A DNA stretch of 64,000 bases from Lachnospiraceae bacterium 3-1. GTDB taxonomy: Bacteria > Bacillota > Clostridia > Lachnospirales > Lachnospiraceae. The stretch spans positions 174,724 to 238,723 of the forward strand of contig KE159582.1 of assembly GCA_000403255.2 (NCBI GenBank), in the 5' to 3' direction. Shown here one piece after another: positions 44,092-52,702 of this stretch (positions are counted from its first letter, which is position 1; every line of letters starts with the position of its first letter). Under the pieces are notes generated by a model. It was given only the letters and a program-made list of their open reading frames with translations, did not search any database and was not told where the DNA came from. The position numbers and the translations under genes were made by a program.

Positions 44092-47000
44092 ATGCCGAAT
44101 GAAATTGAGAAAAACACAAAAAAGTTAAGTAATGAGCTGGATGCTTCCTTAAACCATGCCATGACAATCATTACAAAGGATTATCTGGGAATGTTGGAAT
44201 CTTATGAGATTATGGATCCCACAGAAGAAGATAAGGATACCAGAATTTCTGAATGCGGAAAATTTTATAAATTGTCTCGGCTTGTTTTGAACAAAGAAGA
44301 AAATTTTCTGGACAAGCTGACTACCATTGTAAATGTGGCATCTTCTATTGAATGCAGCCTGGCGACGGTGGTACATAGCGATGGATGTCGCATAGATTAT
44401 TATCTGGGTATTGTATCCAAACGGGCGCGTACAGAAACCGACCGGAAAAGGCGAGAGGCAAATGCAGCCGCTTTTCGTGGCGCTTTGGCAGGGAACCTGA
44501 CAGGTTCTGATTTGGAAGAGCTGCCAAGCAGTGAGGTGGAAAATCTTCAGAGTACCATATTGACAGGAAAAAGGAACTGCTATTCGTCTGTTTCGGGTAT
44601 TGTTGCGCTGCGGGACGAAAAAAATAAGAGCATCACAGGCTACGTGCAGGGAATTGAGAATCTGGTGGATTCACTGAAGGGGCAGGAATATACGGTTGTT
44701 ATGCTGGCGGATCCAATAGATACTGCAGAGCTGCAGGTGATCCGGAAGGGATATGAACTGCTGTACACCCAATTGTCCGCATTTGCCCATCATGCGGTGA
44801 CATTTAATGAAAGCGATACGGTATCCTTGTCCAAGGCAAGGTCAGAGGGCATATCCAAGGGAATCTCTACAGGCATTTCCATGACCCAGAGCAGGTCCCG
44901 GTCGAAGGGCAGATCTTTTGGGATGAGTGCAGGAATAGGGCTTGGAGTTCCGTTTGTGGTGAATGCAAATTTTGGGCTGAATGCTGGAGTTAACAGCGGA
45001 ACCTCTGATACCATGGGAAAGTCGGATACTAGGAGCAGGAACTTACAGCAGAGTAAGTCCGTGACGGATACTGTTTCCACGTCCAGGGCAGCAGGGAAGA
45101 GCATACAGTTCAGTTATGAAAATCGAAGTGTAAAATCTTTGTTGGATAAAATAGACAAACATTTGGAGCGGTTGGATGAATGTGAAAGTTTTGGGGCCTT
45201 TGACTGTGCAGCTTATGTGATTGCAAAAGACAGGGAAACGGTTCTGACAGTTGCCAGCAACTATAATGCCCTGATGCGAGGAAAAGATTCCAGCGTGCAG
45301 GCATCCCATATCAATTCCTGGTATAAGGAAGAAGAAACAAAGGTTTTGGGGCAGTACATAGGGTCTCTGGTGCATCCTCGCTTTTTGTTGAGGAAAAGAC
45401 AAGGGGAATATCAAGAAGAAAAAATTATTGTTACTCCGGCATCCATTGTCAGTGGTGATGAGCTTGCCATACAAATCGGGCTGCCGAAAAAATCTATTTT
45501 AGGCGTTACAGTCATTCCAATGACGCCATTTGGGAGAAACATAGCAGAAAGCGGTCAAGAACGGCTGTTTCTGGGCGATCTTTATCATATGGGTCATGAA
45601 GAAGGCGGGTATGGAAAAGAACAGAAAGTATGTGTGGATATTGAAAGTTTGTCTATGCATACCTTTATCACCGGTTCCACCGGTTCCGGGAAATCGACGA
45701 CGATTTATTCTATGTTGGACAAATTGATGGTACATTCGGTAAAGGGACGGAAAGAAAAAATAAAATTTATGGTAATTGAGCCTGCAAAAGGAGAATATAA
45801 AAATCGGTTTGGAGGCTACCCCAATGTAAAGGTTTATGGGACGAATGATAAGAAAATGCCTCTGTTACGGATAAACCCATTTAGTTTTCCGAAGGATATA
45901 CATGTTCTAGAGCATATTGACCGCTTGATTGAAATATTCAATGTTTGTTGGCCCATGTATGCGGCAATGCCTGCTGTGCTGAAAGATGCCATTGAACGGG
46001 CGTATATCCTGTCAGGATGGAATTTGGCGACTTCAGAATGCAGCTATGTGAAGGAAATGCCGCTGTATCCTTCTTTTATTGATGTGCAACAGCAAATTAA
46101 TGTAGTTATGGAGGAGTCCGCTTATTCTTCTGATACGAGAGGAGATTATAAGGGAGCATTGTGCACCAGACTGAAATCACTGACCAATGGATTGTACCGG
46201 CAAATTTTTACCAGTGATGAGTTGTCTGTGGAGGAATTGTTTGAGAGCAATGTCATTATAGATTTAAGCAGAACAGGTTCCAGTGAAACCAAAGCTCTGA
46301 TTATGGGATTACTGGTGATGAAACTGCAGGAATACCGCATGTCAAATGCAGGCAAAGGAAATGAACCCCTAAAGCATGTGACTGTGTTGGAGGAAGCCCA
46401 TAATATACTGAAAAGAACATCAACGGAGCAATTTGGAGAAAGTGCGAATCTGCTTGGAAAATCTGTGGAAATGCTGGCAAATTCCATTGCAGAGATGCGG
46501 ACCTTTGGAGAAGGATTTGTGATTGCGGATCAGGCTCCGGGCCTGATGGATTTGTCTGTCATTCGGAATACCAACACAAAAATTATACTACGTCTGCCGG
46601 ATTTGCAGGATCGGGAACTGGTTGGAAGGGCTGCAGGACTGAATGAGGACCAGATATTGGAATTATCCAGGATAAAGACATTTGTTGCAGCAGTGTACCA
46701 AAATGACTGGCTGGAGCCTGTGCTCTGTAAAATTGATACAAATTTCAGGGAAGTTCCAGAATTTCATTATGAAAAGAGAAAAGCAGACAATAGAGAGAAA
46801 TACAGGATTTTGGAATATGTGCTGCTGACCATTGACAAAAGAAAAAAATTAGATGGCAAGTATGTTGTCGGCCTGATTAATGAAGTACAAAGGCTACAGA
46901 TACCGGCTGAGGTAAAAATTGCATTTCTAGAATATGCCAAAACAGTGGATGATACTGCAATTGAAAGGTTGCGAGAAAAAATAGTGTATAATATTTTCGA

Positions 47001-47241
47001 TTCAGAAGAGGCATTTTGCTTTGCAAAGGGGAAAGAGGAGAATATTGCATTCTGGCGGAACTGCCTGCTGGAACGGCTGGAACCTGATATCACAATTTTG
47101 CCTGAATATGCCCAAAATCAGATTCTTGCACTTCTTGCAAAAGAAAAGGCACAGTTTGACGGGAAGAAAGAATCGGTGTCTATCTTTGAAAGACTGATGG
47201 ACTATATAGAGGAGGAAAAAAGGCATGGCATTATTAGATAA
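44092..47241 (+). CDS. HerA/FtsK-type ATPase with Ser/Gly-rich central segment
   Basis: This 1049-residue protein has a helical N-terminal region (1-235) and then a Ser/Gly-rich low-complexity segment (about 240-335; EGISKGISTGISMTQSRSRS, AGIGLGVPFVVNANFGLNAG). A HerA/VirB4-type motor follows with Walker A GSTGSGKST (528-536) and Walker B VTVLEEAH (763-770), then a helical tail. HerA-type ATPases form hexameric pumps for DNA or protein. No nuclease NurA partner is present. ATG 44092 with GAGGAAA is preferred over the frame start at 44059. It overlaps the nuclease gene by 17 nt. Confidence 0.85.
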   Translation: MPNEIEKNTKKLSNELDASLNHAMTIITKDYLGMLESYEIMDPTEEDKDTRISECGKFYKLSRLVLNKEENFLDKLTTIVNVASSIECSLATVVHSDGCRIDYYLGIVSKRARTETDRKRREANAAAFRGALAGNLTGSDLEELPSSEVENLQSTILTGKRNCYSSVSGIVALRDEKNKSITGYVQGIENLVDSLKGQEYTVVMLADPIDTAELQVIRKGYELLYTQLSAFAHHAVTFNESDTVSLSKARSEGISKGISTGISMTQSRSRSKGRSFGMSAGIGLGVPFVVNANFGLNAGVNSGTSDTMGKSDTRSRNLQQSKSVTDTVSTSRAAGKSIQFSYENRSVKSLLDKIDKHLERLDECESFGAFDCAAYVIAKDRETVLTVASNYNALMRGKDSSVQASHINSWYKEEETKVLGQYIGSLVHPRFLLRKRQGEYQEEKIIVTPASIVSGDELAIQIGLPKKSILGVTVIPMTPFGRNIAESGQERLFLGDLYHMGHEEGGYGKEQKVCVDIESLSMHTFITGSTGSGKSTTIYSMLDKLMVHSVKGRKEKIKFMVIEPAKGEYKNRFGGYPNVKVYGTNDKKMPLLRINPFSFPKDIHVLEHIDRLIEIFNVCWPMYAAMPAVLKDAIERAYILSGWNLATSECSYVKEMPLYPSFIDVQQQINVVMEESAYSSDTRGDYKGALCTRLKSLTNGLYRQIFTSDELSVEELFESNVIIDLSRTGSSETKALIMGLLVMKLQEYRMSNAGKGNEPLKHVTVLEEAHNILKRTSTEQFGESANLLGKSVEMLANSIAEMRTFGEGFVIADQAPGLMDLSVIRNTNTKIILRLPDLQDRELVGRAAGLNEDQILELSRIKTFVAAVYQNDWLEPVLCKIDTNFREVPEFHYEKRKADNREKYRILEYVLLTIDKRKKLDGKYVVGLINEVQRLQIPAEVKIAFLEYAKTVDDTAIERLREKIVYNIFDSEEAFCFAKGKEENIAFWRNCLLERLEPDITILPEYAQNQILALLAKEKAQFDGKKESVSIFERLMDYIEEEKRHGIIR

Positions 47242-47929
47242 TATGAAGGACATAATGGAAATATCGGAAAAGAAAGGAAAGATAGAGCCGGGGTTCAGTG
47301 AAGATGCGTTAGAAACTTATAGAAAACTGTTTGAGGAAGGGGATTTTTTTGAAATTTTAAGGGAAGAGGATACAGAATGCAGAGGGGCTGATATCCCTGA
47401 ATTAGAGGAAGCTTCCGAATCAGAAAGAATATCTCAACCGGAGGATATTCCCGAATCAGAAGAATTGCCCAGAATGGATGTAAGGGGATGCCCCATTGAT
47501 GGAAATGGAGGAAACTGGGAAGGGGAAAGAGGAAATTCCACATGGGTTCCGGATAGGAATGACGTTCCCAAAAATCCGCTGACAAATCCAGACAAACTCA
47601 CATGGGGGGAACTTCTGGATAAATATGGGATAGATGGAATACCCTTTAAGGATGGCGAGGCAGATTTTTCAGAAGTGTCAAAGGGGGAAGTTGAAATTGA
47701 CGACTTTACAGATGATAGAGCTGCAAATTTTGACCAGGCAGATGAAAAATTGGCAGAGCAGAGAGGCTGTACCCCAGAAGAGGTTGCAAAGTGGAGAGAA
47801 GAGCATAAGTATACCTGGCATGAATGTAAGGATTGCAAGACAATGCAGAAGGTTCCAACAGAAATTCATGGAAATGTCCCTCACTCCGGCGGTGTGTCAG
47901 AATACAGGATGCGGAAAGCAGAAGAATAA
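47225..47929 (+). CDS. HNH/His-Me-finger nuclease, polymorphic-toxin-like
   Basis: The 234-residue protein has an acidic N-terminal half (1-85; ESERISQPEDIPESEELPRM) and then a toxin-like module: GNSTWVPDRNDVPKNPLTNP, GIDGIPFKDGEADFSEVSKG and YTWHECKDCKTMQKVPTEIH, ending NVPHSGG. The W198-H199-E200 and H215...H220-GG pattern matches the WHH/GH-E group of HNH-type nucleases seen at the tips of polymorphic toxins. There is no signal peptide or usual delivery domain. It is translationally coupled to the HerA-like gene and followed by a likely immunity gene. Confidence 0.8.
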   Translation: MALLDNMKDIMEISEKKGKIEPGFSEDALETYRKLFEEGDFFEILREEDTECRGADIPELEEASESERISQPEDIPESEELPRMDVRGCPIDGNGGNWEGERGNSTWVPDRNDVPKNPLTNPDKLTWGELLDKYGIDGIPFKDGEADFSEVSKGEVEIDDFTDDRAANFDQADEKLAEQRGCTPEEVAKWREEHKYTWHECKDCKTMQKVPTEIHGNVPHSGGVSEYRMRKAEE

Positions 47930-48011
47930 AGGGAACAGTTTGGCTTAGAACTTTTGCATTGGCTAAAGCCCAAAATTGAACGATTACGAATAAAGAAAGG
48001 AAAGATGTAAA

Positions 48012-48455
48012 ATGGAAACTATCTGTAAAGACAGGGTATTTGGAGAAATGACATATAAACATAGGTGGTATAAGCAGCAGTCTGTGACAATGTTTGGAAA
48101 GTCCTGGAATATAAAAGTTGTTGCCAAGGCATATTCGGGAAAGCATATTACAGAAGAACAGAGAAGAGCTTACAGGATCTTTTCCGAAAAGGAAGAAGAA
48201 GTGTTAAAGAGAGTGGGAGAAAAATTGAAATCTTATGTGAATGATAGTTTAGAAGCAGGACTCATTGGTGGGGATGAGATAAAAAAGGTAGAACAGGTTT
48301 GTGAACTTGAACAGATGATAACACCCACATCATTACTGTTTAAACAGGATGGAACGGCAATCCTATTATTTGACTGTGTATGGGATGTGGAAAATGGAGT
48401 ATCGGTAAATTTGTTTCCAGAAATGATTGTTGGACCACAGGATATATTTTTATAA
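48012..48455 (+). CDS. Probable immunity protein (DUF6985-like)
   Basis: The 147-residue protein ends TAILLFDCVWDVENGVSVNL, FPEMIVGPQDIFL, a pattern I associate with DUF6985/Imm-type proteins that follow polymorphic toxin nucleases. The N-terminal part (YKQQSVTMFGKSWNIKVVAK) resembles the same group. It is soluble, with no signal peptide. It lies 82 bp after the nuclease in the same direction, as expected for an immunity gene. AAAGGAAAG precedes the ATG. The family recall is moderate; the toxin-immunity assignment is an inference from order. Confidence 0.65.
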   Translation: METICKDRVFGEMTYKHRWYKQQSVTMFGKSWNIKVVAKAYSGKHITEEQRRAYRIFSEKEEEVLKRVGEKLKSYVNDSLEAGLIGGDEIKKVEQVCELEQMITPTSLLFKQDGTAILLFDCVWDVENGVSVNLFPEMIVGPQDIFL

Positions 48456-48463
48456 GATATATT

Positions 48464-48616
48464 ATGCAATACCTTTATAAAATTGTTGGAATTGGCTTCG
48501 GCACTGACAAACCAGTTGGATTTGATGAAATATCAGAGATACTTTCAAATATGCAAGGGCTGAACTGTCACATTTTTTTGGATAAAAATTTACTAAATAG
48601 ATTGACTGTTTACTAA
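48464..48616 (+). CDS. Possible 50-aa ORF, doubtful
   Basis: MQYLYKIVGIGFGTDKPVGF, then DEISEILSNMQGLNCHIFLD, reads like protein but lacks a ribosome site, and its end overlaps the galK promoter. It may be the remnant of an orphan immunity-type gene or chance. The 48456-48755 stretch otherwise holds only the galK promoter and leader. Confidence 0.3.
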   Translation: MQYLYKIVGIGFGTDKPVGFDEISEILSNMQGLNCHIFLDKNLLNRLTVY

Positions 48617-48630
48617 AGAACATATATAAT
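48589..48630 (+). promoter_or_regulatory. galK promoter with two TTTACTAAA half-sites
   Basis: TTGACT (48602-48607), 17 bp and TATAAT (48625-48630) form the promoter. TTTACTAAA lies at 48589-48597 just upstream of the -35 and again at 48609-48617 inside the spacer, 20 bp apart. The same 9-mer is the half-site of the palindrome at 32958-32979 next to the LacI-type gene. Confidence 0.75.
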
Positions 48631-48755
48631 GTGAGTACAGAGAAAAAATGGAACAATGTATTTCAAAGCTGCCCAAGGAAAAGCGGAGGAATATAAACTG
48701 CACAGGGAAAACAAGTCAAAAGGCATAAAACAAAAAGGAAAGGCAGGGCATTGGC

Positions 48756-50039
48756 ATGAAAGACACGAAAGTATTATTGGAAGAATTTGCAGCAAAACAG
48801 CATCAGGAGCGTTTGCAAGAGATTTATGTGGACACGGGGGTGCTGGAGTATCAAAACAAACGTTATCAGGCAGCCATTCACAAGTATGAAGAACTGTATG
48901 GATCAGGCGAGGTGGAGTTGTTTAGTGCAGCGGGAAGAAGTGAAGTAGGCGGTAACCATACAGATCATCAGCATGGAGAAGTGCTGGCTGCCTCTATTAA
49001 CTTGGACGCCATTGCCGTAGTAGGGAAATGGGAGAAGCCTGTGATTAAGCTTCTGTCAGATGGTTATCCCATGATTACCGTAGACCTTTCCAGTTTGGAG
49101 AAGAAGGATACAGAAGAGGGAACTTCCGCAGGGCTGATTCGTGGAATGGCATATGGCCTTAAGAAGAACGGCCATGAGATTGGCGGATTTCGGGCCTTTG
49201 TGACCAGCGATGTATTAAATGGCGCAGGGATGTCAAGTTCCGCAGCGTTTGAAGTGCTGGTAGGTACAATACTTTCTGGTTTGTATAATGATATGTCCAT
49301 CAGTTCTGTAGAGATTGCCCAGGTAGCCCAGTATGCAGAAAATGTTTATTTTGGTAAGCCCTGTGGCTTGATGGACCAGATGGCATGCTCTGTAGGCGGT
49401 TTGATTCACATTGATTTTGCAGATCCCAAGGAGCCTGTTGTGGAAAAAGTGGAGGTGGATTTCAGCGCTTATCACCATAGCCTTTGCATTACGGATACCA
49501 AAGGCTCCCATGCAGATTTAACGGATGATTATGCACAGATTCCCGAAGAGATGAAAAAAGTGGCAGATTTCTTTGGAAAAGGATTTTTGCGAGAGGTTGA
49601 TGAAAAAGAATTTTATAAAAAAATTCCTGAGATACGTAAGAAATGTGGTGACCGGCCAGTGTTGCGTGCGCTTCATTTCTTTGAAGAAGACAAGCGGGTA
49701 GAGCGGGAAGTGACAGCCTTAAAAGCAGGGGATTTTCAGGGATTTTTGAGTACCATAAAAGAATCTGGAGATTCTTCTTTCAAATATCTTCAGAATATTT
49801 ATACAAATAAAGACGTACAGAATCAGAGTGTTTCCATGGGACTTGCAGTGAGTGACAGCATCCTGTCCGGTTATGGCGTCAGCCGGGTACACGGCGGCGG
49901 ATTTGCCGGAACCATTCAGGCATTTGTGGCAGATGATTTTGTAGAAGAATATCGGGAAGCGCTGGATGATTTGTATGGGGAAGGTTCCTGCCATGTGTTG
50001 AAAGTAAGACCTTTTGGTGGAATCAAGGTACTGCCTTAA
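48756..50039 (+). CDS. galK: Galactokinase
   Basis: This 427-residue GHMP kinase phosphorylates galactose in the Leloir pathway. Motifs: AAGRSEVGGNHTDHQHG (galactokinase signature), GAGMSSSAAFEVLVGTILSG (GHMP ATP loop) and VSRVHGGGFAGTIQAFV (C-terminal motif 3). The length is slightly above the usual 390 because of an N-terminal about 30-residue extension. The promoter carries LacI-family half-sites. The ribosome site is weak (AAAGGAAAGGCAGGG). galT follows at 45 bp. Confidence 0.95.
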   Translation: MKDTKVLLEEFAAKQHQERLQEIYVDTGVLEYQNKRYQAAIHKYEELYGSGEVELFSAAGRSEVGGNHTDHQHGEVLAASINLDAIAVVGKWEKPVIKLLSDGYPMITVDLSSLEKKDTEEGTSAGLIRGMAYGLKKNGHEIGGFRAFVTSDVLNGAGMSSSAAFEVLVGTILSGLYNDMSISSVEIAQVAQYAENVYFGKPCGLMDQMACSVGGLIHIDFADPKEPVVEKVEVDFSAYHHSLCITDTKGSHADLTDDYAQIPEEMKKVADFFGKGFLREVDEKEFYKKIPEIRKKCGDRPVLRALHFFEEDKRVEREVTALKAGDFQGFLSTIKESGDSSFKYLQNIYTNKDVQNQSVSMGLAVSDSILSGYGVSRVHGGGFAGTIQAFVADDFVEEYREALDDLYGEGSCHVLKVRPFGGIKVLP

Positions 50040-50083
50040 ATTTTGGTATATGAAAACAAGCAATCGCGAGGGAGGGAATTCTT

Positions 50084-51586
50084 ATGGTAAACGAAGCCAT
50101 TAAAAAATTAGTTTGTTATGGACTAGAGTGCGGTCTGATTACGGAAGATGATGTGATCTTTACCACGAATCAGTTATTGGAGACGCTGCAGATAGATGAA
50201 TATGAAGAACCGGAAGAGAATTATGAAAATGTAGAGTTAGAGCCAGTGTTAAAAGAGCTTTTGGACTATGCTTATGACCACGGGGTTTTAGAAGAAAACG
50301 GTGTGGTATATCGAGATCTCTTTGACACAAAGCTGATGGCCAAGCTGATGCCAAGGCCCAGTGAAGTAATTGGGAGATTCTGGGATATATATCAGAAGGA
50401 AGGTGCAAAAGCAGCTACAGATTTCTACTATAAATTAAGCCAGGACAGCGATTATATCCGTCGTTACCGGATTACAAAGGATGTAAAATGGAAAGCACAG
50501 ACTCCCTATGGAGAGATGGATATTACGATTAATCTTTCCAAACCGGAAAAGGACCCCAAGGCCATTGCAGCAGCTAAAAATGCAAAGCAAAGCGGATATC
50601 CCAAGTGTCTGCTGTGCGTGGAAAATGAAGGATATGCTGGACGGATCAACCATCCGGCAAGGCAGAACCACCGGATTATCCCAGTGACAATCCAAGATAG
50701 CCGCTGGGGATTTCAGTATTCTCCTTATGTATATTACAATGAGCACTGCATTGTGTTTAATTCCAAGCATATTCCGATGAAAATTGAACATGGGACCTTC
50801 TGTAAGCTCTTTGACTTTGTAAAACAATTTCCTCACTATATTGTAGGGTCCAATGCAGACCTTCCAATTGTGGGCGGATCTATCCTAAGCCATGATCATT
50901 TTCAGGGAGGAAGCTATGAATTTGCCATGGCAAAGGCCCCTGTGGAACGGGAATTTTCAGTGAAAGGTTTTGAGGATGTGAAAGCAGGTATTGTGAAATG
51001 GCCGATGTCAGTGATACGGATTGCCAGTGAAGATACTACGCGCCTCATTGATTTTGCAGATAAAATTTTGACAGCATGGAGAGGGTACACAGATGAAGAT
51101 GCGTTTATTTTTGCAATGACAGATGGAGAGCCCCACAATACCATTACCCCTATTGCCAGAAAACGAGGAGATTTGTATGAATTGGATTTGGTGCTGCGCA
51201 ATAATATTACCACAGAGGAACATCCTCTAGGCGTATATCATCCTCATGCAGAACTACATCATATCAAAAAAGAAAATATTGGCTTGATTGAGGTTATGGG
51301 TCTTGCAGTGCTTCCAGCCCGTTTGAAGGATGAGATGGAAATGCTGGCAGACGCCATTGTAAATAAAAAAGATATTCGGGCAGATGAGACCATTGCCAAG
51401 CATGCAGATTGGACCGAAGAGTTTCTTCCAAAATATCAAGAGGTTACCAAAGAAAATGTGGTGGATATTTTACATAAAGAAATCGCATTGGTGTTCAGTA
51501 AGGTATTGGAACATGCAGGGGTTTATAAGCGGGACGAAGAAGGCCAGAAGGCATTTGATCAGTTTGTAGTAAGCCTAAATGAATAG
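50084..51586 (+). CDS. galT: Galactose-1-phosphate uridylyltransferase (class II)
   Basis: This 500-residue enzyme exchanges UMP between UDP-glucose and galactose-1-phosphate. SILSHDHFQGG contains the catalytic HxHxQ. HPARQNHRIIPVTI and YNEHCIVFNSKHIPM are typical of the Firmicutes class II form, as is the length near 500 (class I is about 350). It forms the Leloir operon with galK; galE is not here. GAGGGAGG precedes the ATG. A strong terminator and a copy of the modular repeat follow. Confidence 0.95.
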   Translation: MVNEAIKKLVCYGLECGLITEDDVIFTTNQLLETLQIDEYEEPEENYENVELEPVLKELLDYAYDHGVLEENGVVYRDLFDTKLMAKLMPRPSEVIGRFWDIYQKEGAKAATDFYYKLSQDSDYIRRYRITKDVKWKAQTPYGEMDITINLSKPEKDPKAIAAAKNAKQSGYPKCLLCVENEGYAGRINHPARQNHRIIPVTIQDSRWGFQYSPYVYYNEHCIVFNSKHIPMKIEHGTFCKLFDFVKQFPHYIVGSNADLPIVGGSILSHDHFQGGSYEFAMAKAPVEREFSVKGFEDVKAGIVKWPMSVIRIASEDTTRLIDFADKILTAWRGYTDEDAFIFAMTDGEPHNTITPIARKRGDLYELDLVLRNNITTEEHPLGVYHPHAELHHIKKENIGLIEVMGLAVLPARLKDEMEMLADAIVNKKDIRADETIAKHADWTEEFLPKYQEVTKENVVDILHKEIALVFSKVLEHAGVYKRDEEGQKAFDQFVVSLNE

Positions 51587-51604
51587 GGAATGATAATGTT
51601 TGGC

Positions 51605-51642
51605 AGATTGCCCAGGCTTTTTTAAGAGAGCCTGGGCAATCT
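51605..51642 (+). terminator. galT terminator
   Basis: AGATTGCCCAGGCT (51605-51618) and AGCCTGGGCAATCT (51629-51642) form a perfect 14-bp stem, then an AT-rich run. Confidence 0.88.
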
Positions 51643-51650
51643 ATATTTTA

Positions 51651-51798
51651 TTCTATAGGAAAGACCTTGTCACGCTAACGCGTGAAAGCATCTTTCCTAT
51701 AGAATAAAAAAGCTCTTATCGCACTGCGGCGGGTATGAAATCTGTCGCAAAGCGACCCGCCGCAGGCGGAGAATCCTGCTTTGCAGGATTCTTTCTTG
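51651..51798. repeat. Modular intergenic repeat, copy 4 (modules A and C)
   Basis: An A module (51651-51704) with perfect TTCTATAGGAAAGA/TCTTTCCTATAGAA ends is followed by a C module (51714-51798) nearly identical to that at 10346-10430. The two C copies differ at only a few positions in about 85 bp. Confidence 0.88.
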
Positions 51799-51814
51799 AT
51801 AATGTTGCGCAGGC

Positions 51815-52549
51815 TTAATGACACTTGTGAGAACCACAGTCATGATTGCCACAGTCATGTCCCTCTCCGTGGGCGTGATGGCTGCATACCGTATCAGGGT
51901 CATAGACAAGATTACCCTTTAAAAAGGATTCTACCTGGGCGTCAGCGTCTCCAGTTGCGCCAGGATAAAGTTCAATACCTGCTTCTGCCAGTGCATTTCT
52001 TGCACCGCCGCCAATTCCACCGCAAATCAGTACATCTACGCCGCCGCCAAATAAAAATCCTGCCAGGGCTCCATGTCCCTGCCCGTTGGTATCAACAATT
52101 TCAGAGGAAACAATGGTTCCGTTTTCGACTTCATAAACTTTAAATTGGCTGGTATGTCCAAAATGTTGAAATACCTGTCCGTTTTCATAGGTAACTGCAA
52201 TTTTCATAATATGTTCTCCTTTTTTGTTGTGTTGATTCAGAGCTGTTTGTTCAGGACAGAGCTGGTAGCTTCCGCCCTTGATGGTGAGGGGAAATCCTTC
52301 TACTAAAAAACGTGCCAGTTTTCGCCGCGCTTGGGTGTACAATGCCTGAATGGTGGTGCGGCCAGCGCCCATTTGGAAAGCCGCTTCCTGCTGGGTGAAG
52401 CCTTGATAATCCAATAGCCGGATGACTTCGTATTCTTCAATGCTAAGCTCCAATCCCTCCTGGCATGGGGGTGCTTTTGGTCTATCTGCATAAAAATGAG
52501 TGTAAATCGGCATACGGCGTACCCGCCGCAGCTTGTTGGGACGTGCCAT
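51815..52549 (-). CDS. DUF134 HTH protein fused to a NifX/NifB-type domain
   Basis: The 244-residue fusion has an N-terminal DUF134 helix-turn-helix (LRRVRRMPIYTHFYADRPKA, LLDYQGFTQQEAAFQMGAGR). From residue 115 on there is a dinitrogenase iron-molybdenum cofactor-like domain (MKIAVTYENGQVFQHFGHTS, FLFGGGVDVLICGGIGGGAR). The C-terminus is a His/Cys-rich tail (HHAHGEGHDCGNHDCGSHKC), a probable metal site. These proteins handle Fe or Mo-type clusters and metal sensing. Inside the gene an excellent Shine-Dalgarno AAGGAGAACATATT precedes ATG 52207, so the second domain may also be made alone. Confidence 0.85.
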   Translation of the reverse strand: MARPNKLRRVRRMPIYTHFYADRPKAPPCQEGLELSIEEYEVIRLLDYQGFTQQEAAFQMGAGRTTIQALYTQARRKLARFLVEGFPLTIKGGSYQLCPEQTALNQHNKKGEHIMKIAVTYENGQVFQHFGHTSQFKVYEVENGTIVSSEIVDTNGQGHGALAGFLFGGGVDVLICGGIGGGARNALAEAGIELYPGATGDADAQVESFLKGNLVYDPDTVCSHHAHGEGHDCGNHDCGSHKCH

Positions 52550-52568
52550 AAGGGTTTCCTCCTGAATT

Positions 52569-52612
52569 CTGTCTGATACAGACAGTATAATCTTATTATT
52601 AACATATGTCAA
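52569..52612 (-). promoter_or_regulatory. DUF134-NifX promoter with dyad operator
   Basis: Minus-strand TTGACA (52607-52612), 17 bp and TATACT (52584-52589) form a promoter. The perfect dyad CTGTCTG-ATA-CAGACAG (52569-52585) overlaps the -10 and start point, a candidate autoregulatory operator. Confidence 0.65.
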
Positions 52613-52702
52613 TAATATATTTTTCATAATTTAGGAATGGATATGGTATAATTGCCATTGAGGAGACTTGTTAATGTGGCTGAAAGAAAAAGGAGGAAAA
52701 TT

